A stretch of DNA of 64,000 nt from Macrostomum hystrix (GCA_950097015.1 CATNEN010000013.1:248001-312000); one strand, 5' to 3'; shown: positions 37,001 through 47,823, counted from the first letter of the stretch. A program made the numbers and translations. The notes: generated by a model not told the origin, from the sequence alone.

Positions 37001-38394
37001 ATCCCAATCTGTCATTTCGGATCCCAATCTGTCATTTCGGATCCCAATCTGTCATTTCGGATCCCAATCTGTCATTTCGGATCCCAATCTGTCATTTCGG
37101 ATCCCAATCTGTCATTTCGGATCCCAATCTGTCATTTCGGATCCCAATCTGTCATTTCGGATCCCAATCTGTCATTTCGGATCTCAATCTGTCATTTCGG
37201 ATCCCAATCTGTCATTTCGGATCCCAATCTGTCATTTCGGATCCCAATCTGTCATTTCGGATCCCAATCTGTCATTTCGGATCCCAATCTGTCATTTCGG
37301 ATCCCAATCTGTCATTTCGGATCCCAATCTGTCATTTCGGATCCCAATCTGTCATTTCGGATCCCAATCTGTCATTTCGGATCCCAATCTGTCATTTCGG
37401 ATCCCAATCTGTCATTTCGGATCCCAATCTGTCATTTCGGATCCCAATCTGTCATTTTGGATCGCATTTGTCGATCCGCAGTCTAGACAAACTATTACAT
37501 GCATCCAAGCAATTTTCTCTGTCAGATCAGCGTCACAAGGGCAGCCTTTTCACCCTGTTCCTGCACTCGCCATTGACCGCCTTCTGTGCCGTTTGCAACG
37601 TCTCCACCGTGGTGCTGATGGACTGGGACCGGGCCCAGCTCATTGTGGACAAGTTCCTGGTGGAGGCTGGCAGGCAACTCGCCCGCTTTAGGCAAATCGG
37701 TGAGTCAATGTCAATGCTGACATTGCTGACATCAGTCAATACTGATTGAGTGATGAGTCAGAGTTGACTCACTGCTGATTGAGTGATGGGTCAGAGCTGA
37801 CTCACTGCTGATTGAGTGATGGGTCAGAGCTGACTCACTGCTGATTGAGTGATGGGTCAGAGCTGACTCACTGCTGATTGAGTGATGGGTCAGAGCTGAC
37901 TCACTGCTGATTGAGTGATGGGTCAGAGCTGACTCACTGCTGATTGAGTGATGGGTCAGAGCTGACTCACTGCTGATTGAGTGATGGGTCAGAGCTGACT
38001 CACTGCTGATTGAGTGATGGGTCAGAGCTGACTCACTGCTGATTGAGTGATGGGTCAGAGCTGACTCACTGCTGTTGGATTTGCTATTTAAAAATGATTC
38101 CAGCCTTCGTTTCGAATCACAACCGCCCACTTTACAGACGCAGCCTACCTGCAGTTCTACCAGGATGACTTCCTTCGGCTTCTGCTCCTGCGCTATCTGT
38201 TCTGCTCGGCGGCGCTGCGCCTTCACCGGGCCTTCCGCGGGCCCAGGTTCTACCCAACCTGCCGACCGGCCCTGCCGGAGCAGGAGCTGGCGGACTGCGC
38301 CCCGCTGCAGAAGCTGCTGCTGGACCTGGCCGCTGTGTTCGACGCCAGGCCGCTGTTCGGACATGCCGGTGAGCCGTTCGCTCTCATTAGCTGA
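31041..38394 (+). CDS. SCAI: SCAI (suppressor of cancer cell invasion) homologue
   Basis: SCAI is a nuclear cofactor known in vertebrates to restrain MRTF/SRF transcription and to act with 53BP1 in double-strand break repair. Exons: 31041-31150, 32051-32332, 32865-33219, 33604-33982, 34070-34172, 36594-36675, 36768-36840, 37526-37699, 38138-38394. Phases match at all eight joins and the frame gives 604 aa, almost exactly the vertebrate length. Strong blocks are FCHLLEKSKQLFNGLRDLPQ, QSYFGRAFDVYTKLWKFQQQ, GLKRWQIGEIASKIGQLYYH, VKKLRYYARF, SELTLDMFRMLQ, NPHKYLLYKP, FTRKPLFLIVDSDNS, FGQPLVCL, GSLFTLFLHSPL and DDFLRLLLLRY. The C-terminus could instead splice at G|GTGAGC (38368) to one more exon; the read-through stop at 38392 gives a family-like length. 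Five of the eight introns carry tandem arrays; the array-free short ones are 87 and 92 nt. Confidence 0.96.
31733..31772. repeat. Hairpin-forming inverted repeat in SCAI intron 1
   Basis: Arms TTTCTGATTTAC (31734-31745) and its exact complement (31760-31771) enclose a 14-nt loop; one further base pair extends the stem. Nothing else was seen in this 900-nt intron. Confidence 0.75.
32405..32832. repeat. Two-phase minisatellite in SCAI intron 2
   Basis: The first part (to about 32645) has 26/27-bp units with CAGCAATACCCCACCCAGC and AAGCTT. The second part has 25-bp units with CAGCCTATCCCATCCAGC and AAGCTAC. The two unit types are clearly related and switch abruptly. About 9 plus 8 copies. It ends about 30 nt before the exon 3 acceptor. 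Confidence 0.92.
33237..33562. repeat. 31-bp minisatellite in SCAI intron 3, about 10 copies
   Basis: The unit contains GGATTGAGTAGGCTGTCAG and then TTATGGGATCAA, with variants GATGGGACCAA and TTATTGAAATCAA. It begins about 20 nt after the donor and ends about 40 nt before the next exon. Confidence 0.93.
34215..35250. repeat. 44-bp minisatellite in SCAI intron 5, about 23 copies
   Basis: The unit contains GGGCTGGGTAAAAGACCCTA and then GATAAAACACGGGGTTGGTG. The copy spacing measured is 44 bp. TAAAAG/TATAAG and CACAGAG/CACGGGG variants alternate. It starts about 45 nt after the exon 5 donor. Confidence 0.95.
35250..35860. other. Unique intron sequence between two arrays (SCAI intron 5)
   Basis: About 600 nt of single-copy DNA separating the 44-bp and 38-bp arrays. 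No coding exon with a SCAI match was found here, and the frame joins exon 5 to exon 6 without it. Confidence 0.6.
35865..36552. repeat. 38-bp minisatellite in SCAI intron 5, about 18 copies
   Basis: The unit contains GGAAGCAGCTGATGCACTG and AAGGAACAGGGGAATCAAG. Copies are nearly identical apart from GGAATCAGC in place of GGAAGCAGC. It ends about 40 nt before the exon 6 acceptor. Confidence 0.95.
36851..37456. repeat. 20-bp minisatellite in SCAI intron 7, about 30 near-perfect copies
   Basis: The unit is GTCATTTCGGATCCCAATCT. Only two copies show a C-to-T change (GGATCTC). It starts 10 nt after the exon 7 donor. Because three units make 60 nt with no stop, the exon 7 reading frame stays open through the whole array. 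Confidence 0.97.
37738..38072. repeat. 33-bp minisatellite in SCAI intron 8, about 10 copies
   Basis: The unit contains GATGGGTCAGAGCTGACTC and ACTGCTGATTGAGT. Each unit has the dyad GTCAG-AG-CTGAC and the AP-1-like word TGACTCA. The array starts near the donor, and the donor region itself (GTGAGTCAATG) shares words with the unit. Confidence 0.93.
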
Positions 38395-38504
38395 TGCTTT
38401 TGAGTAGCGACTGACTGCATTGCTTTTGATTGCTTGCCTGTCTGAGCTGGCGACTAACAGAAGTTTGATTTATCTGTTAATTAATGTGATTTGAGCTAGT
38501 GATT

Positions 38505-38745
38505 AAGTTGCTAAGGGGCTTAGTTTGAACGAGTGACTCCTTTACCAAGAGGTTTCGTTTGAGCTAGGGACTCTGTTGCCAAAGGGTTTTGTTTAAACGA
38601 GTAACTCCGTTGCCAAGGGGTTTTGTTTAAACGACTAACTCCGTTGCTAAGGGATTTTTTTAAACGAGTGACTCCGTGGCTAAGGGTATTCGTTGGCACT
38701 AGTTTTGTGTTGCTAAGGGGTTTTGTTTGAACAAGTGACTTCGAA
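38505..38745. repeat. Degenerate repeat of about 35 bp downstream of SCAI
   Basis: Roughly seven diverged copies share GTGACTCCGTTGCTAAGGGG and TTTTGTTTAAACGA. They lie within 400 nt of the SCAI stop, so possibly in the 3' UTR. Confidence 0.8.
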
Positions 38746-38759
38746 CTCAGGTGAGTCAC

Positions 38760-40380
38760 TCGTTCAAAATTACGCGTGATTTTTTAGTTCACTTGAATTC
38801 CGGAAACGCTAAAAATGCCCCAATTTTTTGTTTGAACAGACTAGTTTAAGGATGGCGCTTCTTGTGCAGCTGTTCCACGCACACCATCGGAAAACAACCG
38901 GATTGACTGGTCAACTTGCTATAGTTATTCGTTTTTTGTATTGCTAAAAAATAATCACCTATTCCGTTTTATTCAAACTAATGAAATTTATAAGATCGAT
39001 AACAATATTAAATGGTGTAGCACTAATAAAAATTCTGGTTTTTGGTGCTTAGTAAGAAGTTTTTGTCATTTAATTATCTGCTGTTAGTATTATGCTACCA
39101 TTATTTTCCATAATCGCGAAGTATTTGTTCCTAGTTTTGTGCCGGCTTCGATTCAATAATTAGTGTTTAATGAGCTATACTGCTTGCATTCATTTTTTCT
39201 ATTCCTTTGTTTTCCTCCATTTCTCGATCTCTGCTGCATCTGTCCATTTTATACATTCTACGTTTCCTTTATTGATTTTCCTCTTTTTATCATATTTCCT
39301 CATATTTGGACTTTTGGCACTGTACACAAGCAGGCTTTTCTGTCTCCTTTTGCGCTATAAATTGTTGCAACTTTACTCTGAGCAAGCACAACGCCAAACA
39401 ATTAGCCCTGATTGCAGCAGCGAATACATTTTTTTGTTTCTACGAGTATGTTAATCTGGCATACCAATTACTGGAATTATTAGTCCAAGTGTGCGCCGGT
39501 CCCGAGTTCGAATCTGTGGCGAATTATTTATTACTCGAAATAAGCTTACATCGATTAACTCTGTAACAAAAAGTATTAAAGCCATTAAATTGCTGCGTTA
39601 AATAATACTGCTTTGATCGTTTTCTATTACCCTGCTCTATATTACTCATAGTACTTATTTTTCCATGAAAGCTCTAACCTAGATTGAGCTTAAGGAACTG
39701 CGTACAGCTACAACCAAACGTGCTCCCAGTTTTTACCTTAAAACTTACCTTGGAAAGTGTCTGAAAGTCGATAACCACACGCCGTGTCAAATAAACTTCT
39801 TTCTTTTTGCGCAACGTTTTTTTAATATAAACGGCTAAAGGAGTCTTAAATTTGACTTTGATTTAATCCACCTGAGAACAGGGTCTACAGGCTTAAAGCA
39901 TACAGATAATCCATTAAAAACGATTATAAGATTAAAAAATTACCAATAAAAGAAAACAATAAAGCTATACCGCCCAGGTATTTTATTTGAACTTCTGTTT
40001 TACCGCTCTGTGCAAACATTGCAGGCGATAAAACAAAAACTTTCGTTAGAAGATCAATTTGCAGACCAAATTGTCACGGTAGCTTTCTAGAGAAGCAGTG
40101 AAATGAGAGTTTTACATACGTCTGTCAACATTACACAGTGCATTAAGGCTTGGAAACTTTTATGTGCAAGAAAATTAAATTACTGCCTGAATTTTGTCAC
40201 GTTCTGTGTCTGAAAGCGAGTCAATATCACATCTACGCTTGAAAAGTAATAAAATAGTCTAAACATATTATACGACTAATTGCCTTCAGCTACCTATACA
40301 TAAGCAAATATACAAAATTGTATTTAACTATATATCCAATGAGGTAAGTGATAGGCCCAGTCATTGGACGCTCAGTGTAG
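38760..40380. other. AT-rich intergenic DNA after SCAI
   Basis: An AATAAA at 39025-39030 could end the SCAI transcript. A B-box-like GGTCCCGAGTTCGAATC at about 39498 may be a SINE scrap, but no A-box or ends were found. Nothing else is recognisable. Confidence 0.4.
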
Positions 40381-40384
40381 TTGG

Positions 40385-40580
40385 TGGGTTGATAAAGTCT
40401 TTGAACACTCAGGGCAGAGGGTGGGTTGATAAAGTCTTTGTACACTTGGGGCAGAGGGTGGGTTGATAAAGTCTTTGTACACTTGGGGCAGAGGGTGGGT
40501 TGATAAAGTCTTTGTACACTCAGGGCAGAGGGTGGGTTGATAAAGTCTTTGTACACTCGGGGCAGAGGGTGGGTTGATAA
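40385..40580. repeat. 37-bp minisatellite, about 5 copies
   Basis: The unit contains GGGTTGATAAAGTCTTTGTA and CACTCGGGGCAGAGGGT. Spacing is 37 bp. It lies in the intergenic region between the convergent SCAI and Kelch genes. Confidence 0.9.
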
Positions 40581-40929
40581 CTTAATAGTCTCTGCAACTA
40601 AAGCTGAGGTTGAATTATCACAGATTGGCTAACGAGAGAGTCTAAATGCTGTTCGAGTTTCTAGGTTAACTAAGCCGCAATACTTAACTATACAGGAATC
40701 CAAAGCTATTCAATGGCTTGGCTGTTTTTAGTTTACTAATAAAAATAGGGCACTTAAACCGCAAATACAGCAACTCAAGCATAATAAAGCAATTAACTAT
40801 TTTAAAATTCTTGGACAAGTAAAAGCTTAGAAATAAGAATTGAATAAGGCGGGCAATAATAAAACACGGGAAGCATTGTCTTAGCCCAGTGGTCGGCAAC
40901 ATTATATAAGTCTCAGACAGAGAGACTGC

Positions 40930-41655
40930 AGAGAGAAGATGAGACTGGTGAGATAAAACCGTGGATAGATTAGCAGTGGAGAGATGAGACAGTGAGAGAT
41001 AAGACAGGGGATAGATGAGACGGGAGAGATAAGAAAGTGAGAGATGAGACGGCAGAAATGAGACAGTGAGAGATGAGACAGGGAAGAGGTGAGACAGGGG
41101 AGAGATGAGACACGGGAGAGATGAGACAGGGGAGAGATGAGACACGGGAGAGATGAGACAGGGGAGAGATGAGACAGTGAAAGATGAGACAGGGAGAGAT
41201 AAGACAAGGGAGAGATGAGACACGGGGGAGATGAGACAGGGGAGAGATGAGACAAGGGAGAGATGAGACAGGGGAGATATGAGACAGGGGAGAGATGAGA
41301 CAGGGGAGAGATGAGACAGGGGAGAGATAATACAGTGAGAGATGAGACAGAGAGAGATAAGACAAGGGAGAGATGAGACACGGGAGAGATGAGAGACGGG
41401 AGAGATGAGATACGGGAGAGATGAGACACGGGAGAGATGAGACAGTGAGAGATGAGACACGCGAGAGATGAGAGACGGGAGAGATGAGACAGGGGAGAGA
41501 TGAGACACGGGGGAGATGAGACAGGGGAGAGATGAGACAGGGGTGAGATGAGACGGAGAGATAAGACAAGGGAGAGATGAGACACGGGAGAGATGAGACA
41601 GGGGAGAGATGAGACAGGGGAGAGATGAGACAGGGGTGAGATGAGACAGGGGAGA
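40930..41655. repeat. GAGATGAGACA satellite array behind the Kelch gene
   Basis: Units of 14-17 bp such as GGGGAGAGATGAGACA and CACGGGAGAGATGAGA, about 45 copies. The array begins about 40 nt after the Kelch stop codon, so it is probably in that gene's 3' UTR, where it would be pyrimidine-rich in the RNA. Same family as 19056-20850. Confidence 0.93.
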
Positions 41656-41691
41656 GGAGACAGCCAAGCCCTGTTTAGTCCTTAGTCAGCT

Positions 41692-44600
41692 TCACAGACC
41701 CTGCGGCAGTGTCATGAGGCAGCAGACTCGGCCGTAGATTCGAGTGGGAAATCGTTCAACCAGCTGCACCTCATCCTTCTGAGTGTCGTACACCTGCAGC
41801 GAGTGGCTGTAATAGTTTTCGCCGTCCAAGCCGCCGGCGATGAAGATCCGCTGATCCAGTACGCAGCTGCCGGCCTCCCTAATAGTCAGGGCGCATTTCA
41901 ACAGGGTCCATTGGTCAGTGAGCACACTGTAGGTCTCGATAGGTGTCACTGGCACAGCGAATCCGTACAGATCTTCAACATTGCCGCCTAGGACAAACAG
42001 ACGCGAGTCGACGCACTCCATGATGTGATTGCCGCGCTTGTTCAGCATGGAGGTTCTGGACGACCAGACTTCGGCTTCCTGCTCGTAGCAGATTAGACTG
42101 TCGCAGTAGCCGTCGTATCGTTGGCCGCCGGATACGAACACCCTGCCGTATCGAAGTAAAATTAGCTTCGTTAAGGAATTAAGGCTAGGTAATCTGCTAC
42201 TTTAAACGTACTAACAGTATAAGCTCCTTTAACGAATTAACGCTCGTTATTATATTGGCTTGCACATAAGTTTACAGGTTCTCCATTTTAATGTATTAAC
42301 GCTATTGTGGATATCTCCACTCCGAACCTGCTGTTGCAGACGGCCGCAGCGTGGCAGTAGACGGCGTGCTGCAGGGAAGGCAGGAAGCGCCATTCGCCGG
42401 TAGCAATGCACAGGCGTTCCACAGTGCACATGACCATGTTCTCGTCCTGACCGCCGATGGCCATCAAGCAGGCGCTGCTAGGCGCCACCAGAGCAAAGTC
42501 TTTGCGGGCCTCGTTCATTGGCACCAATTCGTGCCAGGCGTCGAAGCGGGGATCGTAGCGAAAGCAGCGCGCCGAGGCCATCTCGGAGGCTTCGTTGCCG
42601 TCGTAGCGTCCGCCGCAGGCGTACAGAAAATTGGCCAACTCGCAGATGCACGGATTGTAAAGAGGTACAGCGCAGTCCTTCAAGAACGAATGCCTCTTAG
42701 TGGCCAGGTTGAATGCTTCGAGATTCTCAGCGTGGCACATGACAACGCTGCGCTGCTGATTGCGCACCTGAGTGCGGCCAGTCTGCATAACAGGCTGCTT
42801 ATTCACCACCAGGTGGTAGTCCTTTGCCTCTGTCAGGCGTTCCGAGCAGGCTGGCACTTCGCGCATGAAACCGACGCAGCTGACCTTCTCAACTAGGTCC
42901 TCGCCGCTGAGCAGCGGCAGGCGCACCTGCGGATTCGTATGTGACAGGTAGGTTGACCCACTGCTTAGCCAGACAGATGGATAATAAGAAAGGGCGGTTT
43001 CGAGTAGTTTTAAACTGAGTTAAAATGACTTTAAACTGGTTTAAATTGTCGATTGATAGATTTTAAAAGTTTAAAAGTTTAAAAGTTTAAAATAGAGTTT
43101 AAAAAACTAGAAGCATTTTTAATTATTTAACAACAATTGAAATTTATTATCCGCCTTGTATTTCTTTTTTCCCGCGAAAAAAACTGAAAGTTTAAATTCA
43201 GAAAGCGATTTTTTTATTTGCTGAAGTTGCATTAATTATTATACTTCGTCTCTTATTTTTAACATTGAATTGATTTTAAAAGGATTGTTCGATTTTAATT
43301 GCGATAACGATTACAAAAAAAGAGAATTGCATATTAAATCTGGTTTTATGCATTTGAAATTGTAATTCATGGGGTTGATTACACGCGAAAAAAACAACTG
43401 ACGAAGATGATAAATTTAAATTGCTTTCATTTCTATAATAAAATTTTTTTTTAAAGTACTCGTACTTTTATGGTCAAATTTCACCATGTGACCATGTACG
43501 AGTATTATTGTTCATCATTTTGATCCTTTGACTTTCACGAAAATCTGTCATTCGGTTTGGGAGCTATCGTGAAGTAAGCCCGATTTTTCAGGGGGAAATT
43601 TCAGTAGCTTCAGCATCCGGATACATTTTGCATACTGATTCGTGCATTATTATTAACACTGAAATCACCTGTTCGATGAGTCCAGCAACATCGGCTAGCC
43701 TGGCATCTGGATCGCAGTCCAGCCACTGCACAACGGCATAGAATACAAGATATTCACCGGCCACTCGCAGCCGATTGTCGGATAGCAGGTCGGCCAGCTG
43801 GCCGGCTGTCAGGCGTTCCAACGAGCCGCAACGGCAGAGATCTTCGAAATTCTCCAGCAAGTACGCGCGCACACTGGCGCCGAACTCTTTCAGGCAGTAG
43901 AGCTCGCTTAGGTTTAGTAGGTCCACGCAGTTTTCCAAGCAGAGAGCCAGCTGGAGAAAACGAACACAGAGCTGCACAGCTTCGCTAATCTAAAACATTA
44001 ACGGAGTTTGACCTTCTAACTTACTACTTGCAGTAGCGTGTAAAGTAGAAAACCCATAACCAAATGTATTCATAAAAATGCGCATATTTTTGCCCCCAAT
44101 AGGCACCTAGCTTCCAAATTCCAAGCACGGTTTCCAAATTCATCACCCAGATCCTTGGTTCGAATCCACGGCTTCTAAATTCATTACCCAGATCCTTGGT
44201 TCGAATCCACGGCTTCCAAATTCATTACCCAGATCCTTGGTTCGAATCCATGGCTTTTAAATTCTTTACCCAGATCCTTGGTTCGAGTTCATGGCTTTTA
44301 AATTTATTACCCAGATCCTTGGTTCGAATCCACAGCTTCCATATTCATTACCTAGTTCCTTAGTTCGAATCCATGGCTTCTAAATTATTTACCCTGTTCG
44401 TTGGGTCGAATCCAGTGTCTTTTAGTACTGGGGTCCATTCCCTTTTCCTAAATTAGTGTAAACCGACAAACTAACTAAAGTACCTCATTTAGAATATCTA
44501 ATCCGACTTGTATAGAAAAAAACCTAAAGTCTCACATAGTTATTCAACTAAAGTACGAGCTAGATATCTCATATAATAACCTGTAAATGCGACGCCGTAT

Positions 44601-45183
44601 TAAGAATATCCTCCGCCCGTTCTAGAGACAAGGCCAGCGAGCCGGTGTAAACAAAATCCAACACGGCTTGCAGACCCTCGGCTGAAACGCCTTTGAGTTC
44701 CAGGCACGGAGACGCGGCCTCCCGCATGCCCGAACTGAACGCGGCCCTGAAATAATCGCTGCTAGCAACCAGGACATTCTTGTGCACAGGAAACTGAACG
44801 CCACCAGCGCTAAGAGTCAAATCGCAATAGTCTGAGCTCAGGCGGAGCAGGTTGAGCTGTGAGAGCAGCTTAGCCGGGTAGCCAGCCGCTGATACCATGC
44901 GGCTCTCCGGGGCCGCTTTGAAGCACTTCTCCGATGCATTGGCGCCAGTTAGTGGCGAAATGCCAGCTGATAATGCGGCAGCCTTGCCAAGCTCTGGCCA
45001 GCGCTTGCGGCGAGATACTAGGCCACCAAGTACCAGCTGCTGCTGCTGCTGCTGCTGCTGCGGTTGCTGCAGTGGTAGCCACTGTGGCGGTGGTGGCGGC
45101 AATAGTTGCTGCTGTGGCTGCTGCTCATGTTGTGAATTTAGGTTAGCAACAAGCTCTAATGGCTGTTGGTCGCCACTTTCCAT
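41692..45183 (-). CDS. BTB-BACK-Kelch protein (KLHL family)
   Basis: Probably a substrate adaptor for a Cullin-3 ubiquitin ligase, the usual role of this architecture. Exons on the minus strand: 45183-44581, 43989-43669, 42926-42328 and 42142-41692. They join in phase to 657 aa. Residues 1-60 are low complexity, with Gln and Pro runs (CAG repeat). The BTB domain follows: SDYCDLTLSAGGVQFPVHKN, SSDYFRAAFSSGM, VLDFVYTG. The BACK domain covers AVQLCVRFLQ through VRLPLLSGEDLVEKV. About five Kelch repeats show the double-Gly signature (FLYACGGRYDG, CLMAIGGQDEN, RVFVSGGQRYDG, RLFVLGGNVED, RIFIAGGLDGEN). The third donor is GTTCGG, weak but the only one that joins the Kelch blade. An acceptor CTTCAG lies 16 nt before the Met. 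Which KLHL paralogue it is cannot be decided from the sequence alone. Confidence 0.95.
44110..44405. repeat. 41-bp repeat with tRNA B-box-like core in Kelch intron 1
   Basis: Six to seven copies contain CAGATCCTTGGTTCGAATCC and then a GGCTTCTAAATTCATTACC-like stretch. GGTTCGAATCC matches the Pol III B-box consensus. Spacing between the first two clear copies is 41 bp. Confidence 0.88.
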
Positions 45184-45199
45184 TGGCTTTGCTGAATTT

Positions 45200-46271
45200 C
45201 TGAAGGGAAAATGATTAAGATAAGGTGACTCTGAGCAGAATTATGAATAGATTCATTGTCGAATTTGGGTGAACTTAAGAATGTAACTTACATACACAAT
45301 GCTTTCAATTCTTTACATGTACTAATAAATATTTTCTTCCCTAAAGATCAATTTTATGATCTAATCTGATAATTATTGTAAGTGACAGGACCTAGTCACA
45401 TTACCATAAATATGTTTAAATTGTGTCTCCCACCTAAAATGGTGTTTAAGAAACACAATGTCAAGTGGTAATTAGTATAAATGTGTAAACACTTACAGCA
45501 CATTTTTTCTCTTCAATTTAGTGTGTACTCACAAAAATTGTTGAAATTCAAATTTTTATTTGCAATCACTGTTGTTGATAGTGCCACCCAGCTTGGGACT
45601 GGCTTGCTACATATATCTGTCAACTACATTGCCATTTGCCATCTACTTTTAGTGGACAAATCAGGCTCCCTTAAGGTTCCATCTAGGTAACACAAAAATT
45701 TATTGGTGGCATTGATGACCTGCTCTTGCTAGTACATTGTGAAGACTTTGTTTTGTGCCTTGCCTACACTAAATTTGTTTGACTTCTCACTGTTTCCCCT
45801 TGACATCCAATCAACTAAATTTTTGTGACTTGTGTGTAATTGCTTTATATTACTTTGGAATTAACTTTGTATGATTATTTCCTTATCAACAGGTAGGGAA
45901 CCATTATTCTTATTAAATGATTCATTTGAATCAAATGATTTTCTGAATCTTAATTGTAAGTGCAAGTATTTGCTTTGGAGTATAAGCTTTGTTCAGTAGC
46001 TATATAGAATTATGATGCTGTTCTAATGCAAAAAATAGTAAGACTTAAGAGTTGTAACTAATACTTTAACTCACTTTGACACTCCATTACAATACAGCAA
46101 TCATATTCCTAAGACTTGAAACTATTTACCATTTGTATTTTCAACAAAGAGAAAAGCTAAATTAAACATCTTTATATTTGCTTAAGAAACTTATAAAACA
46201 AATAGCCTTTTACTCATAAATATTAAGAACAATGAATGTTGGCTTTTGAATAACAATGACAACTTTAGCTA
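45200..46271. other. AT-rich intergenic DNA upstream of the Kelch gene
   Basis: Contains the presumed promoter of the Kelch gene on the minus strand. No TATA box or gene could be assigned. A 69-codon open frame at 45481 has no coding character. Confidence 0.4.
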
Positions 46272-46279
46272 GCAATCTT

Positions 46280-46720
46280 GGTACCTGGACACTTCGTCAT
46301 CCAGATGACGATCTGTCCAATATCTCAGAGGGTGGATGACGAAGAGACTTAGACTTGTGGACACTTTGTCATCTATAAAACAAAAGTTTTTAAAGTTAGA
46401 ACTGAACCACCCCTCCCCACCTCCTCACGAGTCACATCGTGTTGGCACCTAGGGCCTATCTTTCAACTCTTATAATGAAATCAGTTTTGACACCTCTTTT
46501 TGCCAATTTAGAGTGTAAAGTGTGTTCACACCTCTGCCCCACCACCCCACCCTCACTTTATTGATGACAAACTTGATTGCTTGTTATTAGCCTAGTAGAT
46601 GACGAACTGACCAAACTTTAAAGCATGCCAATTGGCTGGATGACAAAGTGTCCTACCTTCCAAGTGGATGACAAAGTTGTAAGATGACAAAGTTGTAAGA
46701 TGACGAAGTATCTAGGATCC
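46280..46720. mobile_element. hAT-type MITE, 441 bp, with 8-bp target duplication
   Basis: The left end GGTACCTGGACACTTCGTC is inverted at the right end (GGATCCTAGATACTTCGTC read inward). The identical 8-bp GCAATCTT lies on each side (46272-46279, 46721-46728). An 8-bp duplication is the hAT signature. Internally, ACTTCGTCATC/GATGACAAAGT words recur in both orientations near the ends, like subterminal transposase-binding repeats. No coding capacity. Confidence 0.85.
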
Positions 46721-46728
46721 GCAATCTT

Positions 46729-47823
46729 AAACTAACAGAAGAAGAAAAGAAGGAAAAACAGCAAAAGCTAAGCTTGCTAAGGTAAAAAAGTTTTTGCCTC
46801 TGCACATAGCTAGGCCTACCAGTACCACCCTATCGATTTTGCTTTTGACATTTTCTAGTCTATGTTCAGAAAATAGTTTTTTCTGCTTATTTTTACATTC
46901 TATCCATTCTTTAAACATATTAGGTTTTATAGCCATACCTTTATTGTTTAACATAAAATAAACAAATTGAAAATGGTATCAAGAAGCTAAATAATTATTT
47001 TAATTAATATATAAATCATTAAAAAAATATTAGTCAATAACAGAAAGTAAACTAACTGTTTGATAATTATTGTTCCAACAACTTGAAAATGGATCCATAA
47101 ATACTAATATATTTTAGGAAGATTTAATAATCTAAAAGAATTTTTGTAGAACGGTGAAATGTCTTTCTTCTATTATAATGTATTCGAAAAAATTGAGTGA
47201 TAACATTCCTGTGAGTGTGCCTTATCTTAATTAATGCAAATCATATTTTCGGTGTAATTTAAAGCGATTTAAAACTTAACTTTTAGGATTTCTAAGAAAT
47301 AACCTTTGATTTTTAAAGAAAGTTTAAAATGCAGAAATCTGTTAGATTTTTTAGACTAAATCAATAGTTACTCAATGAGAAGGCGTACTGGAAGGCAGAA
47401 GAGGAATGAGAAGTGGCATGCATACTAATTGACACGAGTATCTAAATAAGTAAAATAAAGGTAGTCTCTGTTCAAAGGGCAACAATTAATTACTCGGACG
47501 AGAAAAAAGCCCTTCAAATCTGGTCAAACAGGACATAGATTTTAATTTAATTTGATTGGTTTTGATTTTCATCTATTAAAAGCTGATCAGAACTAGCTGA
47601 ATAACTTGGGATCCAGGTTACTAGATGAATATTAATAAACGCTGTTTAAGGCTAGAACACCGAAAGTTTTTGCGGCATTACGTGATCTGTCGTTATTCTA
47701 TTTTTAGTTATCGTATTGCTTTGGAGAAGTTTTTCAAAATCTGGACCGACATCGAAGTCATTCTACAATGAAATTCTGACTGCGTGTACCGTTTTAACTT
47801 TTTGCTTGTCCATTGAATGAGTC
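46729..47823. other. AT-rich intergenic DNA upstream of syntaxin
   Basis: Presumed promoter and 5' UTR of the syntaxin gene. No motif strong enough to name was found. Confidence 0.4.

Noticed and set aside
40684-41667. Minus-strand 327-codon frame with HLSPVSSLPCLIS repeats
   Set aside because: Satellite-derived; it lies just past the Kelch stop codon and has no domain.
42351-42896. Plus-strand 181-codon frame across the Kelch exon
   Set aside because: Antisense of the Kelch repeats, which carry clear domain signatures on the minus strand.
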